From Hippasteria phrygiana (lineage: Eukaryota > Echinodermata > Asteroidea > Valvatida > Goniasteridae), in the NCBI GenBank assembly GCA_037893225.1, contig JAZGUH010000209.1, positions 1 through 64,000 of the forward strand: 64,000 nucleotides of DNA, written 5' to 3'. Positions 11,138 to 23,013 of the stretch are shown one piece after another. Both the position numbers and the translations under genes were made by a program. Position 1 is the stretch's first letter. Each line of letters starts with the position of its first letter. Below the pieces are notes generated by a model. It worked only from the letters and a program-made list of their open reading frames with translations. It did not search any database and had not been told where the DNA came from.

Positions 11138-11203
11138 GGCGATTCCGGACAGAGCGTCTGGGGAGGCAATCAGCAAGTCTTTACAGTTACAGGTTACTAC
11201 AAG
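11138..11203 (+). CDS. Exon 2 in window: start of kinase-homology domain (glycine-rich strand)
   Basis: The exon is 66 bases (22 codons) between a strong acceptor (TTGTTCTCAG) and the donor GTGAGA. It reads GDSGQSVWGGN then QQVFTVTGYYK. This matches the NPR pattern of a glycine/serine stretch, then [FY]-Q-[VI]-F-[AT]-x-T-[AG]-[YH]-[YF]-K, the first strands of the kinase-homology domain that take the place of the glycine-rich loop. It starts and ends in phase 0, so it joins the next exon directly. The preceding exon ends in the wrong phase for it. Confidence 0.88.
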
Positions 11204-14012
11204 GTGAGATCGAAGTTGTAATCAATACATCTTAATTCAACTACCGTACCTCTTTGCATTGACAAATTGTCCGATTGAAAGTATATCTCAGCGATGCAGG
11301 CGATTGAGAGTGGCCCAAGCCTAGACTTGTTTCCAGTCCCCCATTATCATTCCTACTTCAAGTATGGGGACTGGACGCGGTGATAATAAGCATACACCTT
11401 GAAGAATTCCTTTTGGATCTTCTCAACCTCTGCAAAAAAACAGAATATCATCCATGATTCAGACCTATTTACTAAAATGAAAACAGCCTCAAGCTTGTAA
11501 AAACTGGGACTAATCACAGCGCTTGCGCAAACGAGGGCCGATAAAAACTCCATAAATGTACGAGCTACCGATCCCCATATGTTTTGGGGCGGGAACCAGT
11601 CTAATGAAAATCGCCGGTGTTTCCAGACGAGTCGTAATTTTTAATGCTTCCCCATCTCCCATAGTATACACTGATAATGGTCACTAATGGAAGTGCTGCA
11701 TGTTCACGACGATAAAGCATCATATTGGGATTCTCTCTATAGAGGGACACGTGATGTGGCAAGATGCGCGGCCCCTTGGGCCTGGTACCGGCCACGAACA
11801 CAAACAATAAGCACAATCGAGGTTCACTCACAATTCCCATGTGTCCCTATGGCTTCACAATTTGGGATAAACACCGGTTTGTGTATCATTACTGCATGGG
11901 CCAGAGTGATGAGTTCTGTAGCCTTTGGCACATGAGCCAAGGGTTTGTCGTTTTGGAGGTTCGATAGAGTTACCCACATGTATTAATTTCTTTTTCGTGT
12001 CATAATAATAACAACTGTAATAATAATACATGCAACGAAATACTTTCAAAAGTGTAACCGGTTTCCCTGTCTATACAATAACACAATATCTGCGCTGCAC
12101 AGAAAGAAAGCTAATGATGTGCTGTTTTAGCTCAGGCATCAGCTGAAGAATCTGTCCCTTGTTTGCGTGCTCCCTTTTGTAATTTTTGAGGCACGGAGAC
12201 GCCATATGTTTTTCCCCAGCCATTCCCCATTTTTATGAGTTCACGCAAATATAATTTGAACCGAATGGGGGCGCTGTGACGACGCCATTTTGGGAGGTAC
12301 AAACAGACATGAATTCCCCATTAATGGGGTTGCATAGGGCTATCGCTTTATTTCAGACGTATTATAAAGTAGGGTTGAATAGGAAAATTTACATTATACA
12401 TATAAAATGCACCATACTGTCTATACACCCCCCCCCCCCCCCCCCCCCCCCAAAAAAAGTGGACCCTAATTTGCTGAAAATATGACATGTTGCCAACACA
12501 ACGATGCATAATACTTATTACTCCCGGCGTTTAGAAAAAAACGAAATACTCACACCACTAAACTGGATGTCGGCTTGTCATCGTTCACTCTTTGTATTCC
12601 TTTTGGGGGGGGGGGGATAAAATCCTATGTATTTGCGGTATTGCCATCCGGAGGAAAACCACTCCTCAAACTTGTCATTATAGCCAAACTGGAATGCGGC
12701 CATTTTTAAATGTCACTTCACTTCATAACTAAATAACACTTTAGAATCAATGTCATCCCTGTTCCGGGTATAATTTCCATGATCATTTTCCCGTTCCTAA
12801 ATAGCAGCGTTCTCAAAAGTCTCTTTTGAAGAAATAATTTGATTAGTTCATGGGCATAGACTCGACGACCATTTAATAAAGTACATGGTTGAGGACCCTA
12901 ACATTTACACATTAATTTCAGCAAAGAGTGGCTTGATTTGGCTATCGAGACCCAGAATATGAAAATCCGAGTATAAAGCAATCTAGTTCCCCTTTTGGAG
13001 GTCGTTAGGCGTCCGTGCTTTTTGTCCGGGATCGGTTCTTGTATCTGCTTCATTGTAAGATTTCCACCCAATAGATAGTGATCCCACAGCAGCTGTACAT
13101 AGCTTATCTACTTGGTGATTGAAATCGTGAAAATGTATGTGGACGGGCGCTATATAATAAAGTGAAGCGATAAAACCGTTCTGACCCCATTCTGTCTAAT
13201 TTAATGTTTAACCAAACGCGACCCATATCCTGCATGCGGAAACGCATGCTCGTTTGTTCCTGAAGTTTGAAGGGAAAGAAAAAAATCTAGGTCTGATTAT
13301 GATAACTCCCCGTAGTTCCGCACAATCGAGTACTATCAAATGAATGGATAAAAATAATGCAGTGACTGCAGTATGGATTGACCCTCGGTTTACGTGAAAC
13401 GTGTCTCCTGAGTTTAAAAGCATAGAACCTTGGGGAAAAGACCTTACATTTAGCCTATAATAGCTCGCTTCCAAAAACAAAACATTATTGACACACCCCG
13501 ATTTGCTGTTTGTCTTATCGATCTCGTTTTAAGTGGTCGCCACATAACCACAGTTTTCATGTACAATCTCTATGTATAATCTCTATGGGGGGTTCTCTCA
13601 TTCATTACAAAAAAGGTCTTTCCGAAATGAAATTGAATGAAACCACTTCATCGTATCGGTTGGACAAAAGGCACGTTTATGCAAAGATTTCTGGCTTCCA
13701 ATCACTTATAAATAAAATCTCAACGTCTACACGCCAATGCTATAATGTAAATACAATCGGATTATTACCACATGACAAGAGCAGACTTTCTATAAGGAGC
13801 ACATAGGGAGAAGCATTTCTAAATTCGTAAATCGCATCTCGAACGTCTCCTTACAAAATCCACAATGTCAGGAATTATACACGCACATGCGGTCATTCCG
13901 TTGAAAGGGAGCTACACACAACTGGATTTTTGTGGGGGCTTTGGATTTAGTGTCGAAGAAAAAATTCAAGATAATTATATCTCTTGACCTACTTTCTTGT
14001 GTGACTCCGCAG
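11204..14012 (+). other. Intron 2 (about 2.8 kb)
   Basis: It contains the TIR element at 11322-11603, a long C-run at about 12428-12450 and a G-run at about 12605-12616. The rest shows no gene. A short direct duplication (AATCTCTATG) occurs near 13566-13587. Open frames here have no splice or codon support. Confidence 0.6.
11322..11603. mobile_element. 282-bp element with TAGACT...GGTTCCC-type ends
   Basis: The left end TAGACTTGTTTCCAGTCCCC and the right end GGGGCGGGAACCAGTCTA are near-inverse. TA lies at both extreme ends, compatible with a TA target duplication. The same end type is found in the 81-bp element at 3673-3753. It has no coding capacity. Confidence 0.62.
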
Positions 14013-14090
14013 GGAAACATCATAGCAATCAAGAAGGTCAACAGAATTCGTGTAGAGCTGACAAGAAGCGTCCTCATTGACTTTAAGCAC
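14013..14090 (+). CDS. Exon 3 in window: kinase-homology domain, ATP-lysine strand and helix C
   Basis: The exon is 26 codons between acceptor TGACTCCGCAG and the ideal donor GTAAGT. It reads GNIIAIKKVNRIRVELTR and ends LIDFKH. It matches NPR1/2 'G-N-x-V-A-[VI]-K-x-V-N-x-x-R-[IV]-E-L-T-R-x-V-L-x-[ED]-[LF]-K-H'. The lysine of AIK (14031-14033) is the conserved nucleotide-contacting lysine, and the glutamate of VELTR is the helix-C glutamate. Both are intact, so the pseudokinase probably still binds ATP. The phases are 0 and 0. Confidence 0.96.
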
Positions 14091-15364
14091 GTAAGTCTGC
14101 TCCAAAGTGGAGTAGGGGAGATGTCATCTTGTAAAATATTCCACCCTAAGGAGATGTCTGGTAGAGGAAGACACGGGGGACGCGTGGACGGTGCCCTAAG
14201 TCGCTCCTCAAGGAGCTTTGAGAGGTTCTGTATATGCAAACAGTGACAGAAGCTTGACGTCCCGGATGTCCCAGGATGAAAACAAAACGAAAAAGCCAGG
14301 GCGGGGTTGTGTTAACTTTATGAGTGTTTGAAATATAATTATAATTAATCAAAAGATCGATCAATCATTGTTTGTGACCCTAATTAGACAACGACCAATT
14401 TGGTGTTTGTAGATGTACTGTGCATACACCAGGTTTTTCGTACACCTTTGAGGTGTTTGCAAGGAGATTTGTTTTACAAGCTTTGATGAACGTATTTATG
14501 CATGTTTTTCTCGTAATCCAAATACGAATTTAATGAAGAGTCCTAATCCTTCAGAGATTTATGATTCCCAATGTAATTAGTATGACCAGTTCATAACCTT
14601 CCTCAAGAACTTAACAAATGAAATGCATGTATTATTATTATTAACATACTGGTGAGGACAAAAAAGAGGGTATAACAAAGGGAACAATACTGTCCTCACG
14701 AATTTACTTTTGTCTGGAAGGTGTCCTTACGAGTAAACGTGTGCTTAGTCTATGGGGATGGGTTAGTGTGTAAGGAACAATAGAAAGTCCTGACCAGGAT
14801 GGTAAATACAGGGCGGGAAATCTGTGCATGAGTTTAGCTATAGGTATCTGTGTTCCATTCGAACTGTAATTATATCGTTTTACAGGTCAGTCCATGTATG
14901 GTGTAGCTTTGTTAATGATCAAAACCAAATCGATTAGCTTCAATCTGAAAGCTTACTGTTTATGAAGATGATACCAGTGCCAATCCTCCTTGGATATATT
15001 TCGATCATCTTTCTTCGAGAGAATTGTATATCCGAAGACCTCCGTGGCTTATTGATTTCATCAATCGAAATAGCCTGTACGAACGTGCCAAAAATCACCG
15101 TTCAAACAGAACGCGGTTATCACTATATATTTCATAACTCGGGTGACGGATTTAGCTCAAACCTTTACAGGTTTATTTTATTACATTTTTTTATGATTTT
15201 TATGTATTATGTAGAATCCCACTAGGTGTTAAAACACTGCCGCCAACTATATTGTCAATTACAATGCTTTATCACACCTTCAAGTGTCACCTTTATTCCA
15301 GGTTCTTCGCTGTTAATTAATTTCTTGTCAATCCACGTTTCAACCAGTATCCTATTTGTTTCAG
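14091..15364 (+). other. Intron 3 (about 1.3 kb)
   Basis: No gene is seen. A short segment at 14648-14700 (GAGGACA ... TGTCCTC around AAGAGGGTATAACAAAGGGA) resembles the GGGGTACC ... GGTACCCC segment at about 10611-10660 in wording and layout. ATT repeats occur near 14630. The intron ends in a strong acceptor at 15363-15364 (CTATTTGTTTCAG). Confidence 0.6.
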
Positions 15365-15469
15365 ATGAGGGACATTTCGCACGATCACGTGACGAAGTTC
15401 ATCGGGGCCTGCATTGACCCGCCAAATATCAGCGTTATGACCGAGTACTGTCCGAAGGGCAGTTTGCAG
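15365..15469 (+). CDS. Exon 4 in window: kinase-homology domain, hinge region
   Basis: The exon is 35 codons between acceptor TTTGTTTCAG and donor GTGAGT. It starts [12 protein letters not shown], then GACIDPPNI and [10 protein letters not shown]. This is among the most conserved NPR1/2 stretches (MRD...H-[LV]-T-[RK]-F-[IV]-G-A-C-x-D-P-P-N-I...T-E-Y-C-P-[RK]-G-S-L-Q), which includes the kinase hinge. The form GACIDPPNI matches NPR2 slightly better than NPR1. The phases are 0 and 0. Confidence 0.97.
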
Positions 15470-18400
15470 GTGAGTCTGATCCCAGACCAAGAAGGTGATC
15501 GGGGGGAAGTCTGGTTCCGTGCCTTTGTTATGGGAAGTCAAATCAAATCAACCAGAATTTAGTCAGTAGTTCTGACGTTTAAGATTCGTAACAGGTTATT
15601 TGGGGCACTGTCAATACAGTGGGGGCTTGCCCCACCCCAAACAAAACGCAACAATACATCCTTAATTTAATAGACAGAAGGTTGTTTGTACGAAAATGCT
15701 TCGAATCCTTCTGCATAGCTCCAGTGTACTAAGTCGTGTTTTACTATACTACCGAAGACTCTTCCTGATCTCCATTGTTCCTATTGTTTGGACTTTATCA
15801 TAGCATGTCCTATAAGGTTTGTATACATGAAGATTACTGAGGACTTGGACCGAAGTCCTCGGTGTTATTTCCTCTAAGGAAAACCTTTGTTCCAATTCCA
15901 CAGTCGTATAAAGGATATTCTGTACACACAGTCTTCCATCCCAAAAGACTATACCGTATAGTTTAATGGATTCAAAATTGTGTTTAACAATCATGGATAA
16001 TTTCTCCTTAGTTCCTAGATATCTGTTATTCACCTCTAACCTACAAATAAATTACCTGCTTTTACTTTACATATATTCAATTCCCGTCGAAAGTGACATA
16101 CCTTTAAAATAAAATGAATATTAATTGGCTGAAAGAACAAAAATTCCCATTCCCAATAAAAAAAAAACCGGTGCTACATAAAAGTAAAATTATGCAAGTT
16201 ATGCTGTATGTCACCCTAGCCCTTCGGCATATTTCACGGATCCGCGTAGATTCAAGAACGAAAGAAACGGACTGCAGACATAGGCCTAACTGTAGTACTT
16301 CTTAATGGGAATCTTCTTGCTGGTCTTTGTTGCGTCGCCATTGATTTGTAGGCCGCTTTATATTATAAACAAAGAAACGTTTGCAGGCAGTGCACCACCC
16401 CCCCCCCCGAGAAAAACAAACAAACTTATTTTTAGCCGAATAATATAAGCTTATGCAGGAATCCCGTGCCCAATTGACATAAATTAATTGAATTCAAATA
16501 TTGGTGCCGTGATTTTGTTTTTATTCCTAATTTGATTTTACTTCAAAATTTTAAGATGAAACAAAATTGAGTAATTCTTTTGTGTTCTAATTTTATTAGA
16601 ATACTCTGCTGAAAATATGTAAACAAATAGCAAAATATTCCGTGCGTTTTGTTTTTCGCTGGACAAAATTCGGTATAATAAGTGATGATATTTCTTTTAA
16701 GGGTGCCACAAACGATCTGTACAACAATACAAACAAATTGCCATATGGCATTTTTGCACGTAAAGACAGTTTACTTTTTAACTAACAGGCACAATGAATT
16801 GTCCTGAGAGGCGCATTTTGAAAGGTTAATAATTTCTTGTTAACTCTCTCGACGGAAGTAAATCATGATTATAATCTGGCCATTACACCTGTTTCCTAGC
16901 CATCAACCGTTGAATTTTGTAAAATACCAGCATGTATCGTGAGCTTATAGCGACAGCCAATAGCCAGCCACATGTGTTTACTCCGAGTACGGCATTCTGC
17001 GGGCGGATAGTTTCCGTGTAAATATATGCGAACGTTTGCAATGTAGGGCAGATACCGGTACTCCAAACACGCCGTACATGTCGGAATCTGGGCCGCTTTG
17101 ATGACGAGATTGGACATGGGAAGTTTCTCTAAGAGGTGGAAATGGTCTGATTTATCTCTCTTTAAAGATATTCTGTTCCTGCTCTTCAACAAATTGGTGT
17201 TGTGTGTAAAATTATTTCAAATTATATGTTGTATTTTAACGAAACATTTTCTTTTCTTTTCTTTTCCTTTTTTGGCGTCTGCAACCATACGAAAAAAACT
17301 TTTATTCTTGATTGCTTTCGTGCTTTACGCACCTAAAGATCTGCCCTCCGGGAACTGAATTATTGTCGGGCCACAAATAATTCGACATCTGTAAAGTACC
17401 GGGAATTAAACTATACACGTAGGCGGATTTGTTTTGTTAGATATCTTGCTAGAAAAATGGCAATGTAAAAAACAAGAAAAATTTTCGGGGTGAAATTCTA
17501 AAAGAGCAAGGATGCAATATCTTTAGGCCTAATACAGGTTGTCGTGGATCATCCATAATTTATTAAGGATGTCTAGCGGAAATTGAAATATAAGGCTGCA
17601 TGTTGCCTATTGAGAATTGATGACGTATATGGTATACCTGTGCGAAGAGTTTTATGCAATGCGGTGCTATACGTGATGTCACGTAATGCACTGTAAGACA
17701 TGAATCACTGTATGCCTTTCAACAAGCATAAATGCCGATGTCTTCCGTGCGTTTCTACAAAATGTTGGATTTTCTTTTCGTTTCTATTTTGTCCACTTTT
17801 TATTCGTTCCACTTGTGTTGCGTGTTCATTATTCTAATAAGACATAATAATTGTGGTCCCCACGCTGCTGAACACGCACTTCGGATATAGATCTATATTG
17901 GTTGAATACTGAATGGACGACGTGTATGCAGGGTCCCCTGGGCTATGCTTTACCCCTGGCCCGGAAAGGGAAAATCTTGAAAGGATCTGCGAGGCTTTCC
18001 AATTAATATTGAAGACTTTCAATCGCCGGAGATCAAAACATGATTATGTGTACAATGTATATGTTTTCTGGCCCTCTGTATATGCTTCCATCACAACTGA
18101 AACCCTCTCTCGTGCAGTTGTGTTGCACCGAAAGCTGATGAAATGGCCTTGCTAGATTTTTTCTACTTTACTTCCTCGCTTCTCGGTCGGTATAAAGAGG
18201 ACATTATATTTGATTAAAAACTAGTGGCAATGGATACTTGTTCTGATTAATGGTTTTTTTTTTATTGGAGGGACCGAGTCGATTCTGCCCGTTTGCACAC
18301 GGGTGACGGAAGTTGGCGCACGCCTACACCGATGTTAAAACGGTTTTTAAACGGCGATATAATCGAATTACGGAATAATGATTCACGTACAGTAGTTTCA

Positions 18401-19817
18401 GTCACGCGTTATTTTTTCTAGCTCCCTGGCCTGTATCGTTGGAGCATTATCACTCCGAATTTCGTTTCAAGTTTCCTTCAGCCTGCAGTTCTGAGCATAT
18501 GCTATTTTCCCAGGCGAAAAGCTGGGATAGTTCAGCGCAATCCAATACATTATTGTAAAAACGACGAACCACATGGAATTACAGTAAATCGCGAATTGCC
18601 ATGCCAGCGAGAGCCTCCACTTGTAGCGAGATTGACGAATGGAATAGGGATTTATTTGTATAATTAAGTCAAGCGAAGCCTTCTTTTGTCGACAAAGTTT
18701 ACGACCGAGTGTTCCAATATAGCCGGATGGTGATGGCCATCCGTGAAATACAAGAAGTCATCGGATAGATTTGAAAGGTATTGGACAATTCAAAAAAGTA
18801 TTCGGGCATCACAAATTGGGTTTGTTTCTTGCCAAAATCAGACACAAAACAATTCGATAATGAAGCTTGAATTACCATCTGTCGGTTTCTTTGCTAAGTA
18901 GGTAGGGATGAGTGATAAGTTTTGGGTAACATTCCCTTCCAAATTAAAACAATCCTGAAGTAGTGCTTAACCCTAACCTGCAGAGCATACATTAAAAATA
19001 AACCTTCACTCAATGGCTAACTATATATAGGCTCATTCTCGTTGCCAATTTATCCAAAATATATATAATCAGATGCTCACAATCCTAGAGTGAGGATACA
19101 ACTCAGTATTTTTAAAAATTCCTCAACAGCATGGGCCTAAAATGCTCTCAAATCGGCGCGGACTAATTTACAACCGTGGACCCTGGTCACGGATTCGTCC
19201 TCGGAATGGAGTCCCTGAATCACGCCCTCTGCAGACCAAAATCCCTCAATCGCAACAACAACAAAAATCAGCACGCTCTTTCATTGATTTAAAACACGTT
19301 TGGATGTTTTCCCAGCCATAATCAATATTTACTTGTTTAAAGTCAACAATGATTATTGAATAGAGTCACCTGGTTCACCAATCAGTTGTTTTGCAATTTA
19401 AAACTAAAACGAAATCAGCAAATAGAATATTGAGTATTTTGTTGACCTTTTTACAACTGATAAATATCAAACACAAATATGTCACAAGTCTGAGACAACA
19501 ACGGAAAGGAGATCGATAACTTTTCATGCTTAAAATAACAGACTCTCCAGACCTGATGTAGACAATTTTGTAAACGGTTGTAAACTCGTGTCAGCAGTGA
19601 TCTTAAAACCGATACAAATGTTGCGGAGAAATGGCGGAAATAGGTAGAAAACCTTGGGGTATTTTATACTGTGTAATCTTTGATTCCTGTGTTCTCATTC
19701 CTCTAGCTTTTTTTCTTTTATTTTTGTTACAGCAAGTCGTTTTAGTTATTGTAATAACATGATATATTGCAGAATATCATTAAAGTCGGTTGCATTTCTG
19801 TCTTTTATTCCTTGCAG
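15470..19817 (+). other. Intron 4 (about 4.3 kb), no gene seen
   Basis: It is mostly AT-rich unique-looking sequence. A C-run lies at about 16397-16409, and two TAGGCCTA octamers at 16281 and 17524. Nothing here could be supported as coding or as a defined repeat. The intron ends in TTATTCCTTGCAG. Confidence 0.6.
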
Positions 19818-19889
19818 GATATTTTGGAAAATGACTCCATCGAGTTGGATGACATGTTTAAGTATTCCCTATTGTACGACATAGTAAAG
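19818..19889 (+). CDS. Exon 5 in window: kinase-homology domain, helix D/E region
   Basis: The exon is 24 codons between acceptor TTCCTTGCAG and donor GTGAGA. It begins DILENDSIELDDMF and ends YDIVK. It matches the NPR pattern D-I-L-E-N-[ED]-S-I-x-L-D-W-M-F-[RK]-Y-S-L-x-N-D-[IL]-V-K. The usual tryptophan after L-D is aspartate here (LDDMF), a lineage change or a variant. The phases are 0 and 0. Confidence 0.96.
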
Positions 19890-21767
19890 GTGAGATCATA
19901 ATTGGGTGGTAGCATTGTTTTTGGTAGAATGGTTAACAGAGATCGGGCATAGGACGCCCTCGTTGAGGTGCAGGTTGCTTGATATTCAGATTGTTTTTAT
20001 ATGACTCTGAAAGTACAACCCATCGATGAACGGGACGAACGTCGCGATGTGAGTACAGGAAGACAGTACTGTTGTAGACAGATACTCCTGGTGTCATATG
20101 CTCATGGTTTTACTTTACGAAAAAGACAGAACCAGAACAGAAAGTGTTCAAATTGATAAACTCAGATTCGTGTGCTTTTTGGTTTGTCACGATATCGCAA
20201 AGTGTATTATAATTGGCGCTATTTGGGTAGTCCATAGCCTAGTAGTTTCTGTATCACCTATTTAGCTCGGTTTTTTCACCTTTCGTTTCAAAGGATGACT
20301 CTCGAACCATTTTCTGAAGTGGCACAAATTATTTAATACCCTGCAGTGGCTAACTTAAAGAAACAAAATACATACAAGAAATACATATGTAAAAGGAAGT
20401 TGCCAGCACCCCCGCTTCTTGTGCAATGATTGTCGCTCCCGGGGGGGGGGGGGGGGGGGGGGGAACTAATAGCAAAAGGAAACGTGAGAAACATGAATTA
20501 TTCATCCTCAGGAGGATTTTCGCATCACTATTCATTTGGCTTGCTGTGGGCACCAGTCAGCAATGCCTGGCTGTCTCTGGTGAGAGTACCTGACAAGGAA
20601 GGTGTTTCCCCTGGTCCGGAAGTTAACAGATCAGATATTCAATCAAGACTCCGTCGGCCACTTCGGCAACCGTTGAGGGCGCCTTGCGCAGATCCATTAA
20701 CAGCCCAAAGCGCCAAAGAAGGGCCCTGTATACGTACACATGCATACACCCTTATATGGGCTACGCCATTGTAGTCTTGGAGATAAGGCATAGTTGCAAC
20801 CATTGTTAAACATCGTTACAGCTTTGTTGGGGCCAGGTGCATTCAACCATGTGTTCGGATTCCACTACAGTCTTGGGCATTCTGGAGTTGGATCAAATGT
20901 GACGTGTTCCCACAAAAGTGGTGGAAAGTATTAACATTTAAAGATCAAGATTATGGTATTTCCTGAAAGTACAGGTTAAAAGCTTCAATTTGATATATTG
21001 TCACTTATTGTGTATCTCACATTCCCAACCCCTCTCTCCAACCTTTTGGAGTTGTCAGAGTCTTGACCCCTTATTTTGAGAAAATGAAGCTCAAAGTTTG
21101 TGATTTGTGCGCACTTTAACCCGAGTTCCAAAAATAAAACCCCAAATACTATTTCGAGAGTGGTTTTAAAAAATTGGGATATGATAGCATAATGGTTCTT
21201 TAAATGTACAGTAAAATCCCAAACTTGACTTTTAAGTGAACAATTTTCGTTTCTGCTTGTAACTCAGAAAACCGTAGTACGAGTTTCCGCTCATTTTGTG
21301 CTGCCATGTCACTAACAAAAGTTTCTTTGTCATGCATTTAGAGAAAAAAAAGGAATACACTCATTCTATTTACACAATTATCTGTAATGTCTTCATTTAA
21401 AGGCAAGATCGAGTGATTGGAATATCGTCTATCTGTATTTTTTCGATCTACCCAGGAGAATATTTACTGTCACTTTAAGTTACCTCTGGTGTGGACATTC
21501 GCTTTCAAGCTTGAATGAAATTCAACCATCACACGTCCCGCCCACGTGCCCCGGTCACTTATCTCTTTTATCTCAAGATAGGAGAGCTGTGCGAGGACAA
21601 TTTGCGAGATGGTTTGCCGAGCAAAGCAAAATGCAAATTCCGTAATTGCATTGCGATTCCCCTATGTCCTCCGTCCCAACTCGTAGCCGGTTGGCTAAAT
21701 GCCAGGGCAAAAATTGACAGGGCACTGCCCGTTCGCGAAATATTTTTCCCAAACGTCATCCGATTGT

Positions 21768-21830
21768 TGGCTCAGTGGGATACGGTGTAAAGGCTTTGAG
21801 GTTGGAGATTGTTGGTTCGAATCCTCGACG
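21768..21830 (+). repeat. tRNA-like piece with A and B boxes (SINE head or pseudo-tRNA)
   Basis: TGGCTCAGTGGG (21768-21779) fits the internal pol III A box and GGTTCGAATCC (21814-21824) is a perfect B box, at tRNA-like spacing. The T-stem pairs poorly and no clean acceptor stem closes it, so it is more likely a tRNA-derived SINE head or a decayed tRNA than a working gene. Confidence 0.6.
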
Positions 21831-21848
21831 TTACCAATTTTTTTCTTT

Positions 21849-22000
21849 CTAGTTTCCAGCTTTGGAGGATATTTTTAAGGGAAATAAAATCCGAAATTTC
21901 ATTACGTTCGAGTTCACTTTTTGTTCCTAGTTCGTGGCTTCGGAGGATTTTTTTAAAGGGAAGTAAAGTCCGAAATCTCAAAGCGTTCATCCCATTCGGA
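21849..22000 (+). repeat. Two-unit tandem repeat, period about 78 bp
   Basis: The unit CTAGTT...GCTT.GGAGGAT.TTTTTAA.GGGAA.TAAA.TCCGAAAT.TCA occurs at about 21849-21926 and again at 21927-22000. It sits directly downstream of the tRNA-like piece and may be the body of the same SINE. A G-run follows. Confidence 0.75.
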
Positions 22001-22322
22001 TGTCGTTTGGGGGGGGGGGGGGGAATCGCTGCCCGTTCGCACGGAGCTTTGAGTCTCAGGTAATTGAATTGTGTTAAAAAATGTAGTTTCTTGTCGTGGG
22101 TTAGCTGCTGTTTTTTTTTCATATCATTGTTGAGTGCAAGAGTGAACCTGTCATATACCATCAACATGCATGGTCTCCGCCTTTTGAGCTTAATCAAGAC
22201 GTGGTAATTTGGTTGTGGTAGAGTCCTGTTTAAAATTGATGCCCGCCGTGATGCATGTTTGAAATGAGGGAAGTGAATACACTCGGTACCGTTTCGTTAT
22301 TGTGACTTATCGCGTTAAGCCC

Positions 22323-22761
22323 CAGTCCCACTAGGAGATACAACTTACGACCAGGCTGCGACTGGAAATCGCAGGCAATCTTAGAAAAGTCGTGCCACAA
22401 GTCTTGGGTGGTCGTGGGTAGTCTTTGATATTCGCACGACCGAAATCAGTCGCAGAGAGGTTTTTGATCTTGTTCAAAAACCTGGCTGCGACTGAAGTAG
22501 TCGCATCTTGTCGCAGCCTAGTCTTCATTTGTCGTGCGACGGTCGTGGGACAAGTCTTGGGTGGTCCTTCATTGTCGTTGCTGATCGTAGGATTCTCCTG
22601 TCGTACGACAGTCGCACGACTTTCCACGACTACTGGCATGACTTGTCGTGCGAGTAGATCTGATTGCACGACTAGTTGCACTACTAAGCAAGACTAGTAG
22701 TGCGACTCCACGACAAGTCGTACGAATAGTCGTGAGTTGACCTGCGTCGGTCGTGCCACTG
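22323..22761. mobile_element. AGTCG/GTCGTG-rich element with CAGT..CAC ends
   Basis: About 440 bases are packed with AGTCG, GTCGTG, GTCGCA and CGACT words in both orientations, many inside short palindromes such as TCGTACGA. It begins CAGTCCCACTAGGAG and ends GTCGTGCCACTG, a short inverted match. AAGTCTTGGGTGGTC occurs twice (about 22398 and 22551). This resembles a non-autonomous DNA transposon with many subterminal motifs. The superfamily is not determined, and no coding is seen. Confidence 0.6.
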
Positions 22762-22939
22762 TTTGACGAATTATAAGTTAAAAAGTCGTATCCTCATTGA
22801 GTGATCCCCACAATATCGCTTCCCAGGTTGTATCGTAAACATTGGGTGTGATCCCTGGCTATACGGCATTCTGGGTTTATGACTTCTGACGCGCCCACCC
22901 GAACAAAAATACTGACAATTTGGGAGACCGCCAACATAG

Positions 22940-23013
22940 GGCAAGATAGCTCAGTTGGTATAGAGCGCCGGTACGGTAACTTGGAGGTCGCAGGTTCGAA
23001 TCCCGCTCCTGTC
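22940..23013 (+). repeat. tRNA-derived SINE head (or tRNA pseudogene)
   Basis: A 74-base cloverleaf-like segment has A box TAGCTCAGTTGG (22947-22958), B box GGTTCGAATCC (22993-23003), a perfect D stem (GCTC/GAGC) and a seven-base acceptor stem with one mismatch. The anticodon stem has a mismatch and two G-T pairs, the base before the would-be GGT anticodon is C rather than T, and the T stem has one mismatch. These defects favour a SINE head or pseudogene over a functional tRNA. Confidence 0.7.

Noticed and set aside
22940..23013. Functional tRNA-Thr (GGT)
   Set aside because: C in place of the universal U before the anticodon, a mismatched anticodon stem and a T-stem mismatch argue against function.
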